Source: Bin25 sp026709415 (lineage in GTDB: Bacteria > Bacteroidota > Bacteroidia > Flavobacteriales > Flavobacteriaceae). Taken from it: a stretch of 64,000 nucleotides of DNA. Made by a program: the position numbers and the translations under genes. The stretch is taken from assembly GCA_965200045.1 (NCBI GenBank), contig OZ241330.1, forward strand, positions 1-64,000, in the 5' to 3' direction. This document shows, one piece after another, positions 55,201-63,772 of this stretch. Position 1 is the first letter of the stretch, and each line of letters starts with the position of its first letter. Under the pieces are notes generated by a model. That model saw only the letters and a program-made list of their open reading frames with translations. It searched no databases and had not been told where the DNA came from.

Positions 55201-55519
55201 GTTTGTCTTGATGCTGATTGGAAGAAAAATAAAGATCTTCCAAACCATCTTGATCAATATCACCAATGGCGACCCCACCGCCATTATAGAAGTAGAGATA
55301 TTCGATGATGTTGATATCGTCTTGGTACTCTAAGGTATTGCTAAAATCAATCCCCGTTTCTTGAGATTCCAATACTTGAAAAGAAAAATGGAGATTTTGA
55401 ATGTTGTCTTGTTTCTTTTGACAGCTGACCAACGTCATAAAACCCAAACTGAGTGTACTGACAATGAAAAAATGCCTCACTGTCTTATCGTTGATAGGTG
55501 AAAACAGCCACCGAATCAT
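52214..55519 (-). CDS. FG-GAP/VCBS repeat lipoprotein with ASPIC/UnbV domain (CRTAC1-like), copy 2
   Basis: A ~1,100-residue exported protein. The N-terminus has a lipoprotein-type signal ending LVSC. Many FG-GAP/VCBS repeats follow (GDIDQDGLEDLYF, DINNDGLLDIYVC, DFNGDGLKDFFIGG, DFDGDGLLDIVAG), each a calcium-binding blade of a beta-propeller, with an ASPIC/UnbV region in the middle (about 535-610; RGFQSTSSRKVHFGL). The reading start may be ATG 55519 (35-bp overlap) or GTG 55480, five bases after the upstream stop. It is paralogous to the next gene throughout. Function unknown; in Bacteroidota such proteins often sit with polysaccharide-uptake genes, but none of those is here. Confidence 0.82.
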   Translation of the reverse strand: MIRWLFSPINDKTVRHFFIVSTLSLGFMTLVSCQKKQDNIQNLHFSFQVLESQETGIDFSNTLEYQDDINIIEYLYFYNGGGVAIGDIDQDGLEDLYFSSNQHQDKLYKNLGSFQFADITEQANLEGRQSWSTGVTMEDINNDGLLDIYVCKVGHFQSLQGHNLVYINQGNGQFIESSKALGLDFSGFSTQAAFLDYDLDGDMDLYLLNHNVHSINSYGSIDKRFEKDSLAGDRFYENQVNENGKFIDKTSESGIYSSPLGYGLTLRIADINGDHWPDIYVGNDFHENDYIYINNQDKTFTESIHSFITHTARFTMGVDFADLDGDHREDIYTTDMMPYDAEIFLKSGGEDTDNITRIKANYGYEPQLARNALQVKNEFGRYDELALYTDTYATDWSWGVLLADFDNDQWNDVFISNGIAKRPNDLDYINFVSNLDFSKYQETQEREVEKSIIDQMPEVKIPNFLFKNKGNLSFSKHHESKIGTPGYSTGAAVGDLDLDGDLDLVLNNINQKAQILENTIQDAHSFQLNLVGSESFPNVLGSQVTVYYHGQSQTKELQTVRGFQSTSSRKVHFGLQNHQRVDSIEVIWPGGYVQKLTKPSYHMASFQRKDHLNKVITPQANPRYRITELPFIHLENPQYDELSEPLVPERLSSEGPAAVHEDFNGDGLKDFFIGGGKGQSAQVYLQDQHGAFQYVDNPGLFKDQHFEDIDAATIDLDKDGDLDLYVVSGGNHQVPPHVDYSDRIYFNDGKGVFTRAFTELSQFNGSRISIEDFDADGSEDFFIGTRSITGNYGLSPHSFIVQNQNDRSMDILERQNWGMVTDSQWGDINHDGLIDLVLVGDWMPITILTNNGDQTFRYSTNRYGLENTQGLWNCVELYDFDGDGLLDIVAGNVGKNFKWKASQEQSVDLYLDDFDDNQQLDPIVMMPFFGQKVPFRSRDVLGEQMPRIKKDFSSYHAFSKFKDVEALLDRDIDQVMEIKYLKELRSMIYYNQGDGFQGEPLPEVAQRSTIEDIIIDSENGDLTYVGNSKSFVQELGPILANPGGRLLDYDSETKTFNSFENFDLPIGTVAKRVFELQNGSFVVINNNAKSCLIEKKIKFKI

Positions 55520-58500
55520 TGGATCTCAACACATAAATTCGATCATTGATGATTTCAATATCTCGTATTTCTCCTTTGACATGAAATCCACTACCCGTGG
55601 ATTGATTGACAAGGTGTTGTCCATCCGACACTAAATAAACACCATAGGAAGAATCATAAATACCCACCTCTGGTTTGGCTCCATAGAGATTGCCTCCCAT
55701 CAAAATATCCTGATTTCCATCTTGATTCCAATCACCAACAGCCATGCCATACATCGGACTCAATTGTGCTTCTTGGGGTAACGGAATGCCTTCAAATTGA
55801 AAATCGTTTTGATGCTGGAATAGATAACTTTCTAAAGTGTTGATGGGATATACTTTGGCCGATTGTAATTCTTGAGGGATCAAAATTTCTTGAATACTCG
55901 CTGTTTTAAACGAGTCATAACTAGGAAAGCGACTGGCTAGCCTTTTGATTTGACTTATCAAATCATGACGTAGAGCAAAGGGCAAATCCCGACCATCTTC
56001 TGAAGTAAACGTTAAAATCCCTTCCGTACTTCCGTTTTGATCAAAATCACTGAAATACAATTTCAATGGTTGTTGTTCACTCGCCTTAAATCGAGAGTTC
56101 AATCCATGATTTAAACCGATAACCTCTTTCTGCCCATCTTGGTTCAAATCGGTTAAAACCAATCGATTCCACCATCCTTTTTTTTGGCCTAGAGGATTTT
56201 CTTCCACTGGAATCAATCGACCATCACTATTTTCAAAGAGTTCAATCCCCATATAATGACCCGTGACCATCAGATCCTGATCTCCATCTTGATCCCAATC
56301 GTAAAATAGAGCATCCGTGAATAACCCTAAACCTTTGAGTTGTGGGGCTAACTGATCGGTTTGATCTTCAAAACTTCCTTGACCATCTCCCATCAATAAA
56401 TAACCACTACCTGTAAATTGTTGGTATCCCACCACCAATCGTTCACCAACAAATAAATCCAAAAAGCCATCCTGATTGATATCCGCTGATTGGACCACAC
56501 CCGTGCTGATGCGATCATCACTAGTCGGAAATTTTTGAGGACTTAATTCAAAAAAACCAGATCCATCATTAAAAAGCAAATGATCGTATAAATCATCTGA
56601 AAATCGAGAGGTTTCGAGTCCTCCTGAAGCCAAATACACATCCAAATCACCATCGGCATCGGCATCCAAAAGATGTGCTTCGGTATGTTCCGATTCTTTC
56701 ATTTCTTGGAATAGATCCGTTTGATTTGAAGGCGCCAGACCATTGGCCGTTCCAAAAAACACCACGGTTGGTTCTCCCTTGGGACCAGGAATGATTAAAT
56801 CATCCCATGAATCGCCATTTAAATCACCGACGGCCCCATCAGGACCTTCGGTGCTGCTTTTATGAAAGTCCAAACGTTGCCGATGAAAATCGACAAAGTT
56901 TCTTTCTCGGTGTTTGTATCGAGGTAGATGACCCTGATTGGTGAATAATTGCGGTTCATGATGGTTGGTCCATGGAATCGCTTCACTTTGGGCCGTCTCT
57001 TTGGAATCTTCACGGAGGGTGATCCGTTGATTGGTCATGACATCATGGAGTTGAACGGTTTTTCCCGAAGGCCATAAAACCCTGATGTTCACTTGATCAA
57101 CGTCATCCAAACCAAAGTGAAGAATAGGATCCATACTGGATTGAAACCCTCTTGCCAATTGTTGTTCTTTAAAATGCGTTTTGCCAGGAGTGATGACTTG
57201 GATTTTGGCACCAATGGCCAACGTATTTTGTCCTAAACCTTTTAATTCTATTTGAAGGTAATGATGATTGGTTTCATTGGCTTTGTTTTCAAAAACAAAT
57301 GATTCCATATTGACATTGTTGACAATGAGATCAAGATCGCCATCATTGTCTAAATCACCATAAGCAGCTCCGTTTGAAAAACTAGGTAGTTCAAGACCAG
57401 ACTGGGGCCAAGGTTGGAACTCAAATGCCCCAAGGTTTAAAAAAGCATGGTTGGGAATTTTATTGGATGGAATTAAGTCGACTAATTCTTTAAAGTTGAC
57501 TTCTTGCAATGCTTTTAAGGGTTGTGATGCTTGTTCATTGGAAATATATTGCAAATAATCTTGGTTGGTTAAGTCTCTATAAATACCATTGGCAATAAAC
57601 AAATCTTTGAAGCCATCATTATCCATGTCAAAAAAGAGTGCTCCCCAAGACCAATCGGTAGCCTCGACACCTGAAAACCGACCTAATTCACTAAAACTAT
57701 TGGGGGCATTGTTTCGATACAACATATTGCGCGTGAATTGATGATGGTACCCATTGGCGACGTTGTATTGGTATTTATTCCAATCCTCAAACGTGGTCAC
57801 CGATTTCAATCGTTCATATTGGGCAGGTAACATTTCAGTGACAAACAAATCCATGTCGCCATCATGATCGATATCAGCGGCATCAGCTCCCATCGATGCT
57901 CCCGTAATGGATTTCATTTGATCGGTCAATACCTCATCAAACGTGCCGTCTTGATTATTGAGATACAAATAATCTCTTTCAAAAAAATCATTGGCCACAA
58001 AGATATCGTCCCAATGATCATTGTTAAAATCTGCCACCGTCACCCCTAATCCAAAACCAATCACACTCCCATAGATGCCGGCTTGTTGGCTGACATCAAC
58101 AAATTTTCCATCTCTGTTTTCTAAGAGCTTATCACCACCTAAGGAATCTCTGATGGGACGCTCATTGCGTCTTAAATCAAAGCTCCCAATGGCTTGATAC
58201 GAATTATTCAATAGATAAACATCCAAATCGCCGTCTTGATCATAATCGAAAAAGGACGCATGTGTCGAAAATCCCCGATCATCGAGACCATAGGCTTCCG
58301 CTGATTCGATGAAGGTCAAGTCGCCTTGATTGATAAATAATTCATTTTGTTTATTTCCACCATCGACTCTTCCAGAATTACAAACATAAATATCCAAATA
58401 TCCATCATGATTGATATCAACCATGGAAACTCCTGTAGACCAAAATCGAGTACCAGAGACTCCAGCTGAATCAGTAATGTCTTCGAATTCAAAACCTCCT

Positions 58501-58799
58501 TTGTTTAAATAAAGCTTATTACTTTTTTGGTTAGCCGTTAGGTAAACATCGGCGAGTCCATCATTGTTGATGTCTCCTATCGCCACGCCCCCACCATTGT
58601 AATAGTTTCGGTAGGTATAGATGTTAAAGGCTTCGGTATCAGTTAAGGCATTGATAAAGGAAATGCTCGTTTGCTCGGAGGATAACAGTTTGAACTGTGT
58701 GGTTTTTTCTTTGTTGATTGGAGTATGGCATTGAATCACAACAACCCAAAGGAACCCAAAGGCAAAACGCTTGTTCCGTGACACACAAAATCGTTTCAA
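55485..58799 (-). CDS. FG-GAP/VCBS repeat lipoprotein with ASPIC/UnbV domain (CRTAC1-like), copy 1
   Basis: A 1,104-residue exported protein, first of the tandem pair. The signal region ends at a Cys (VVVIQC). Repeats with the DxDxDG signature (GDINNDGLADVYL, DINHDGYLDIYVC, DYDQDGDLDVYLL, DADADGDLDVYLA) run through the length, and an ASPIC/UnbV-like region lies near 545-610 (GFQSSMDPILHFGL). The start is TTG 58799. It overlaps the next gene slightly, so both are expressed together. Likely an outer-membrane-anchored protein scaffold or adhesin; not an enzyme by its motifs. Confidence 0.82.
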   Translation of the reverse strand: MKRFCVSRNKRFAFGFLWVVVIQCHTPINKEKTTQFKLLSSEQTSISFINALTDTEAFNIYTYRNYYNGGGVAIGDINNDGLADVYLTANQKSNKLYLNKGGFEFEDITDSAGVSGTRFWSTGVSMVDINHDGYLDIYVCNSGRVDGGNKQNELFINQGDLTFIESAEAYGLDDRGFSTHASFFDYDQDGDLDVYLLNNSYQAIGSFDLRRNERPIRDSLGGDKLLENRDGKFVDVSQQAGIYGSVIGFGLGVTVADFNNDHWDDIFVANDFFERDYLYLNNQDGTFDEVLTDQMKSITGASMGADAADIDHDGDMDLFVTEMLPAQYERLKSVTTFEDWNKYQYNVANGYHHQFTRNMLYRNNAPNSFSELGRFSGVEATDWSWGALFFDMDNDGFKDLFIANGIYRDLTNQDYLQYISNEQASQPLKALQEVNFKELVDLIPSNKIPNHAFLNLGAFEFQPWPQSGLELPSFSNGAAYGDLDNDGDLDLIVNNVNMESFVFENKANETNHHYLQIELKGLGQNTLAIGAKIQVITPGKTHFKEQQLARGFQSSMDPILHFGLDDVDQVNIRVLWPSGKTVQLHDVMTNQRITLREDSKETAQSEAIPWTNHHEPQLFTNQGHLPRYKHRERNFVDFHRQRLDFHKSSTEGPDGAVGDLNGDSWDDLIIPGPKGEPTVVFFGTANGLAPSNQTDLFQEMKESEHTEAHLLDADADGDLDVYLASGGLETSRFSDDLYDHLLFNDGSGFFELSPQKFPTSDDRISTGVVQSADINQDGFLDLFVGERLVVGYQQFTGSGYLLMGDGQGSFEDQTDQLAPQLKGLGLFTDALFYDWDQDGDQDLMVTGHYMGIELFENSDGRLIPVEENPLGQKKGWWNRLVLTDLNQDGQKEVIGLNHGLNSRFKASEQQPLKLYFSDFDQNGSTEGILTFTSEDGRDLPFALRHDLISQIKRLASRFPSYDSFKTASIQEILIPQELQSAKVYPINTLESYLFQHQNDFQFEGIPLPQEAQLSPMYGMAVGDWNQDGNQDILMGGNLYGAKPEVGIYDSSYGVYLVSDGQHLVNQSTGSGFHVKGEIRDIEIINDRIYVLRSNDSVAVFTYQR

Positions 58800-59084
58800 A
58801 ACCGTAAAATTACAATAGTCATCAAAAGATTCTTCATTTTGACGTGATGAGTAAGCTGATCAATGGCACTACCGTCATTTAGAAAAGGATAAATAAAAGT
58901 GGCCGATACTTTTAATTTTTTTTATATTCGTTGGTATGTATATGTAAATCATGAAAGGGGTGTATTCGCCAAATCCTTACCAATTAGAAGATTTTCGATC
59001 AATCATATAACTTGTTCGTACCAAAGACGTATTACTGATGTTGATATTCATCAACCATTGATCATCCATTAAAATGAGATACTC

Positions 59085-60218
59085 ATGGCATTAGATAGAG
59101 GATCAAAAACGTTTTTTCATGGAAGAGAAAAAGAAAAGAAACAATTTAGACTTTTCTTAAATCGTCTGATAAAAGATAAATCCAGAACTTCTTTTTTAAT
59201 TCAAGGATCACCAGGTGTTGGTAAAACAACTTTATGGGAACATTGTTGTGATTTAGCAGAAAAACAAGGGTGGAACATCGTGGTTATCGATATTTCGACA
59301 TTATATAACATTAAAGATTTTAGAAACCGTCTAGGTAGAGAACCTTTTTGGAAATTTTGGAGAAAGGAAAAGCTAGGATTCAATCCAAGTATGACACATC
59401 CTGAAGTTGGAACAGTCGGTCTTGGAATGGAACTTGAAATCAATCATCATACCTTTATTAAAACTTTAAATGCTATTAAAAAACCAACCATTATGGTGTT
59501 GGATGAAGCACAAAATTTAAATCAAGATAATATCACAAAAGCACAAAAAAGGGTGATCGTGGAGGTGTTGGATAATATTCATAATCAAAAAAGAAAATCA
59601 AAGACTTCTGTTGTTTTATTATTTAGTGGATTAGGAAGGACAAGAGAAATATTAAAAGATTACGGAATATCCAGGTTTGCGACATCATCTGTGATTCATT
59701 TACAAGCTATAGATAAAGTGTCCGAACGAAAAATCATTTATGATTGGTTAGTTCAAGAAGGTCATGTGAACAAGAATGATCCTCATTTAAAACATTGGAT
59801 CGAGAAAATATCAGAACAAACCTATCAATGGCCAAGACATATTGCTTCCCATGGGATTCATGCCGTTAATTATTTAGAAGAACATGGCAGTAAATTAACT
59901 CATGGGGGTTTAAAAATGGTTTTACAAGAAGGAGAAAATTCAAGATTTGAATACTATAAATCGAGAATGGACGGTTTTAGCCATAGTGAAGTGGAGTCGA
60001 TTGTTGATTTTCTAAAAACACAAAAAGATAATGAATCTTTTTCGAATAGGGATATCATTCCATTTTTTGAAAAAACACTTTCCACAGAAAAATCAGAAGA
60101 TTTGTTTCAAAAATCGTGGCATTCTGGTATTTTCCATCAAAGGGATGATATGAAATATAGTATCTCTGTTCCTTCAATGAAGGATTGGTTTATCCAACAC
60201 TTTGGAAATAAAAAATAA
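59085..60218 (+). CDS. AAA-type (ORC/STAND-like) ATPase with winged-helix-like C-terminus, intact copy
   Basis: A 377-residue ATPase. N-terminal FFHGREKEKKQF precedes Walker A GSPGVGKTT (41-49); Walker B is IMVLDEAQ (Asp140, Glu141), and VVLLFSGLG (sensor 1-like) with SRFATSS follows. The C-terminal third (about 260-377) is helical, with a winged-helix-like ending SVPSMKDWF. Overall it resembles the AAA_22/ORC-type and TniB-like ATPases of transposition, regulation or defence, but I cannot place it in a named family. Two further copies in this window are broken. It is a single-gene unit with no partner next to it. Confidence 0.7.
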   Translation: MALDRGSKTFFHGREKEKKQFRLFLNRLIKDKSRTSFLIQGSPGVGKTTLWEHCCDLAEKQGWNIVVIDISTLYNIKDFRNRLGREPFWKFWRKEKLGFNPSMTHPEVGTVGLGMELEINHHTFIKTLNAIKKPTIMVLDEAQNLNQDNITKAQKRVIVEVLDNIHNQKRKSKTSVVLLFSGLGRTREILKDYGISRFATSSVIHLQAIDKVSERKIIYDWLVQEGHVNKNDPHLKHWIEKISEQTYQWPRHIASHGIHAVNYLEEHGSKLTHGGLKMVLQEGENSRFEYYKSRMDGFSHSEVESIVDFLKTQKDNESFSNRDIIPFFEKTLSTEKSEDLFQKSWHSGIFHQRDDMKYSISVPSMKDWFIQHFGNKK

Positions 60219-60518
60219 CTTTCGAAACAATCCAACTGACATCAAATAAAGATTGGGGGAAAATTAAAAGAAAAGTGAGTTTATAGAATACAAGAAAATA
60301 AGACGAAAAAGAATGTTCCTTGGGAGAATTAGATGAGACCAGTAACATACGTGTTTGGGAAATGCTTTTGTCACTTCACGCATCCAAGCTCCATAATTCA
60401 TATGGAAGAGATAAAACCAACTTGAATCATATTGCACTTGGTAGTCGCAATTGTATCATCGGTCATTATAGATTTATCAAATAATTTTTATATTCTTCAA
60501 TAATCTAAATCGAGAATA
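60219..60518. other. Spacer between AAA-ATPase paralogues
   Basis: About 300 bp. A start-less frame ending at 60484 (LGELDETSNIRVWEMLLSLH) is present without recognisable motif. Probably a remnant; no other signal seen. Confidence 0.35.
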
Positions 60519-61613
60519 ATGGCTGTTGATAGAGGGCGAGCGAAGTATTTTCATGGAAGAAAAGAAGAGATTGAAAAATTCAAAGATTTATTGACGCGTT
60601 CTATTAAAGACAAAGTAGGAACAACTTTTTTAATTCAAGGTTCTCCAGGTGTTGCAAAAAGTGCTTTAAAATTTGAATTATCTAAAAGGGCAAAAAATTG
60701 GCATGTTATTGAAATAGATCCTACGGCTCTTTATGATTTAAAAGACTTTAGAGATTCCTTAGGGTTAGAAAATTGGTTTGAATTTTGGAAGAATGAAGTC
60801 ATTCACTTGAAAGGGAGCGTTTCTAGTGTGAATATTGATTTAAAAATTCCGTTAACTAGACATACTTTTAGAAAATCATTAAATGAAATTAAAAAACCGA
60901 CATTAATTGTTCTAGATGAGGCTCAGAGATTAAAAGAAGAGGTGAAAGATGTTTCAGAAAAAAAACAATACGAGATGTTTTAACCAATATTCATAATCTT
61001 GAAACTGAGAACGGATTTGTTTTTTTAATTGTAGGATTAGGCATAACACAAGATATTTTAAAAGAATTTCAGATTTCAAGATTCGCTAAAAACACATTAG
61101 TTAACTTGGAATGTCTCGATGAAAAATCAGAAAGAGAGATTCTTAAACAATACATGATCAAAGAAGGAGGAGCCAATGAAAACGATCCGAAATTGAATCC
61201 CTGGATTGATGAAATTGTAAATCACACTTATGGTTGGGCTCAACATATCATTTCCTATGGTGAAACAGCAGCAGAATATTTACAAAGAAACAATCATTTG
61301 TTGTCTGATAAAGGGTTAAAAGAAGTGTTAATATCAGGATTAGAGTTGAGACATCAATTTTTTGGATGGTTTTAGAACCAGTGAATGTCAATTGTTGGTT
61401 GACTTTTTAAAAGCAAATCAAGAACTGAAATCATTTTCAGATGAACCTATTATTCACTTTTTCAATCAGAAATACCATAATGAAGAAAAATCTGAACAAT
61501 TGTTTGAAAAAGCATTAGAACGAGGATTATTTCACCAAAACAAAAACATGAGATATGTCATTTCTGTTCCTTCAATGAGAACATGGCTCACCGAAAAATT
61601 AGAATTATATTAA
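60519..61613 (+). pseudogene. AAA-ATPase paralogue broken by two homopolymer frameshifts
   Basis: Parallel to the intact gene over its whole length: YFHGRKEEIEKF, Walker-A-like GSPGVAKSA, TLIVLDEAQRL, later WAQHIISYGETAAEYL and SVPSMRTWL. One A too few in the run 60958-60965 and one T too many at 61358-61363 interrupt the frame; restoring both gives a continuous protein of ~365 residues. The Walker A Gly before Lys is Ala (GVAKS), so even the restored protein may not bind ATP normally. Either a decaying gene, a contingency locus, or an assembly error. Confidence 0.8.
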
Positions 61614-61671
61614 GAAATCCATCAAATCAATCTAATTCTCTTAGGGAATTCAGGTATGTAGTCTCAACCCT

Positions 61672-63684
61672 TTACCATAAATAGATTTCGTCCACAAAAA
61701 CCCAACTAGATTCTCCAGCATGATCATGCCATGGTGGTAGAACACCAAGGTTTTCAACCACAATCCGGTATTGTTCGACATCTTGTGGTTTGATAGGAAT
61801 GTCAAATTGTTCTTTTTGCGTTTGACTGAATTTTTCACTAGCCTGAGGAATTTCCAATTCCGAAAGTAGTTGCCAACCGTCACGACTTAAGCCATAGACT
61901 TTGATGCTTTTGGGCAATATGATCCAGCCGCCATAACTCCGCATCGAACTGACTGATACATGTGAAAATTGAGGATATTCAGGGGCATCAAAAACAACGA
62001 TTAAATCGTCTCCATGATGACCAACCCAATAACCATCAGTGAAAGAAGTGCTCCCTAATTCCAAATCAAATAAATTGGAATGATTGGTATAGGTTCCTGA
62101 AGGGGAAGATTGAAGTTGGTATTGGGTGATGGTATGAGCTACTTTTCGAAAATCGATTTCTGTGGTTTGGCTTGGCAACCATCCTGGGATAAAACTTTTG
62201 GCTTTTAAAGTCCCCGATTCTTTAATCCAAAGACTATCTTGATAACTGGCTGAAAGGCTATCGGGCGTTTGTCCATGGAGGGTATACTTGATGTCCACAC
62301 TTTCGATGGGGCGCAAAAAAGAAACAGCCAAACTATCGACAAATAGGGTTTGTTGATTCACCATTTGAGGCCTCTCTACTTGTTGTTTTTCAGCAAAATC
62401 AGCAGCAACACCAAAATCTATGTCAATCACCGAATTATTTTGAATATTCGATTTTTCTTCATCGGTTATGGATGTCTTCCACAGAAATAATTTTTCTAAA
62501 GACTGGTTTTTTAATAATTGATGGATGCCCTCCTGAGTGATTCGGGTATTGGTCAAACTGACTAATTGTAGTGGAAGTGCGTCTAAAGAAGCCAAATCTT
62601 GATCTTCAATATTGGTGTGATTTAAATGGAGTTTTTTGAGGTTTTTAAAATTTCTGAATTTTTCAAAAGCAGATGGTGGGATGATGACAGAATTTAAATT
62701 TAATTCGATGACATTCTTTCGGATTTTGTACAAAGCGTCAAAAGCATCCATTGACAGGGAATCTCCCAAATAACGGACCACGACGTAATGATGATCCATC
62801 GAGTATTGATCGACTCGAAAATCATGGGCCAATATTTTTTCCAGATCTTTATGAGATGGAGGGGAAATTGGATTTAATTCAGGTGGGAAAAATTCTTCTA
62901 ATAGCTCTAGTTGCGGCCTATCGATTTGCTGATAGGCCATCGTTTGCTCGAACTTGGCCCCATCAAGTACCCAATTTTTGATCAATTCTAGTTCTATTGG
63001 CGTTAACTGCGTTCTGCTTTTCGGAGGCATTCTTAAATCATGATCCATTGGTAATTCCAAATGATAGAGCAGTCGACTATCATCTGGATTCTTAAAATCA
63101 ATCACCAAACCACTTTCACCACCTTTTAGTATCCCCTCTACCGAACTCAAGAGCAATCCGCCTTCTTGTTTTTCATTTCCATGACAACTGACACACTTTT
63201 TATCGAGGATCGAATGGATCACTTGTGTGTATAGATTAATGCTATCCTTTTTTATGGATACTGTTGTGGGCTTTTTAGGCAATTTCAAATAGCCTTTTCC
63301 ATGGGTCAGTTGTGCCCCCAAATGACTTGAAATCGTCAAACAAATAACCACCAATGTAAACGATCCATTAAAGAGTCGATTTGATACTTTTTTGAAATAC
63401 AAAAACCATAAGAGACCGATGAAAACAGTGGTTGTGATGGCCATCCACATATGGTTGAGGACTTCCGCCGTATAATCCCCCGTGAGGTATCGTAAATAAC
63501 CCAAAATAGAGGCCACAATAGCGGTATAAAAACTTGACTGAAGACCCCATCCAATCGTGTGGGTGTATTTGCTAGGATTTTTGATGGATAATAAAACCAA
63601 CCAATAGGTGAATAAAAAGATGCCAATCGGTAAATGAATAATTACTGGATGTAACTTTCCTACGAAGTGTAACCACTCCATCAT
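61672..63684 (-). CDS. DUF2231/planctomycete-cytochrome/LRR membrane protein with chitobiase-C-like domain
   Basis: A 670-residue multidomain protein. The N-terminal DUF2231-like region has four hydrophobic helices (about 10-32, 48-66, 78-96, 108-125). A planctomycete cytochrome c domain follows with the haem motif CVSCH (164-168), MPPKSRTQL and IKNWVLDGA. Next come leucine-rich repeats (about 310-400), and a FN3-associated/chitobiase-C-like region at the end. In Bacteroidota and Planctomycetes such proteins lie with DUF1501 and sulfatase-like genes. The DUF1501 gene lies upstream on the same strand, 88 bp away. Likely an outer-face electron-transfer or polysaccharide-related factor. Confidence 0.75.
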   Translation of the reverse strand: MMEWLHFVGKLHPVIIHLPIGIFLFTYWLVLLSIKNPSKYTHTIGWGLQSSFYTAIVASILGYLRYLTGDYTAEVLNHMWMAITTTVFIGLLWFLYFKKVSNRLFNGSFTLVVICLTISSHLGAQLTHGKGYLKLPKKPTTVSIKKDSINLYTQVIHSILDKKCVSCHGNEKQEGGLLLSSVEGILKGGESGLVIDFKNPDDSRLLYHLELPMDHDLRMPPKSRTQLTPIELELIKNWVLDGAKFEQTMAYQQIDRPQLELLEEFFPPELNPISPPSHKDLEKILAHDFRVDQYSMDHHYVVVRYLGDSLSMDAFDALYKIRKNVIELNLNSVIIPPSAFEKFRNFKNLKKLHLNHTNIEDQDLASLDALPLQLVSLTNTRITQEGIHQLLKNQSLEKLFLWKTSITDEEKSNIQNNSVIDIDFGVAADFAEKQQVERPQMVNQQTLFVDSLAVSFLRPIESVDIKYTLHGQTPDSLSASYQDSLWIKESGTLKAKSFIPGWLPSQTTEIDFRKVAHTITQYQLQSSPSGTYTNHSNLFDLELGSTSFTDGYWVGHHGDDLIVVFDAPEYPQFSHVSVSSMRSYGGWIILPKSIKVYGLSRDGWQLLSELEIPQASEKFSQTQKEQFDIPIKPQDVEQYRIVVENLGVLPPWHDHAGESSWVFVDEIYLW

Positions 63685-63772
63685 TTGGTCGAATAGAATT
63701 GAATTTTAAACAATGAAGTTGTTTTCTACAAGACTTGATTTTGGTTGAATGATCCGATTGAAACGAAATCCC

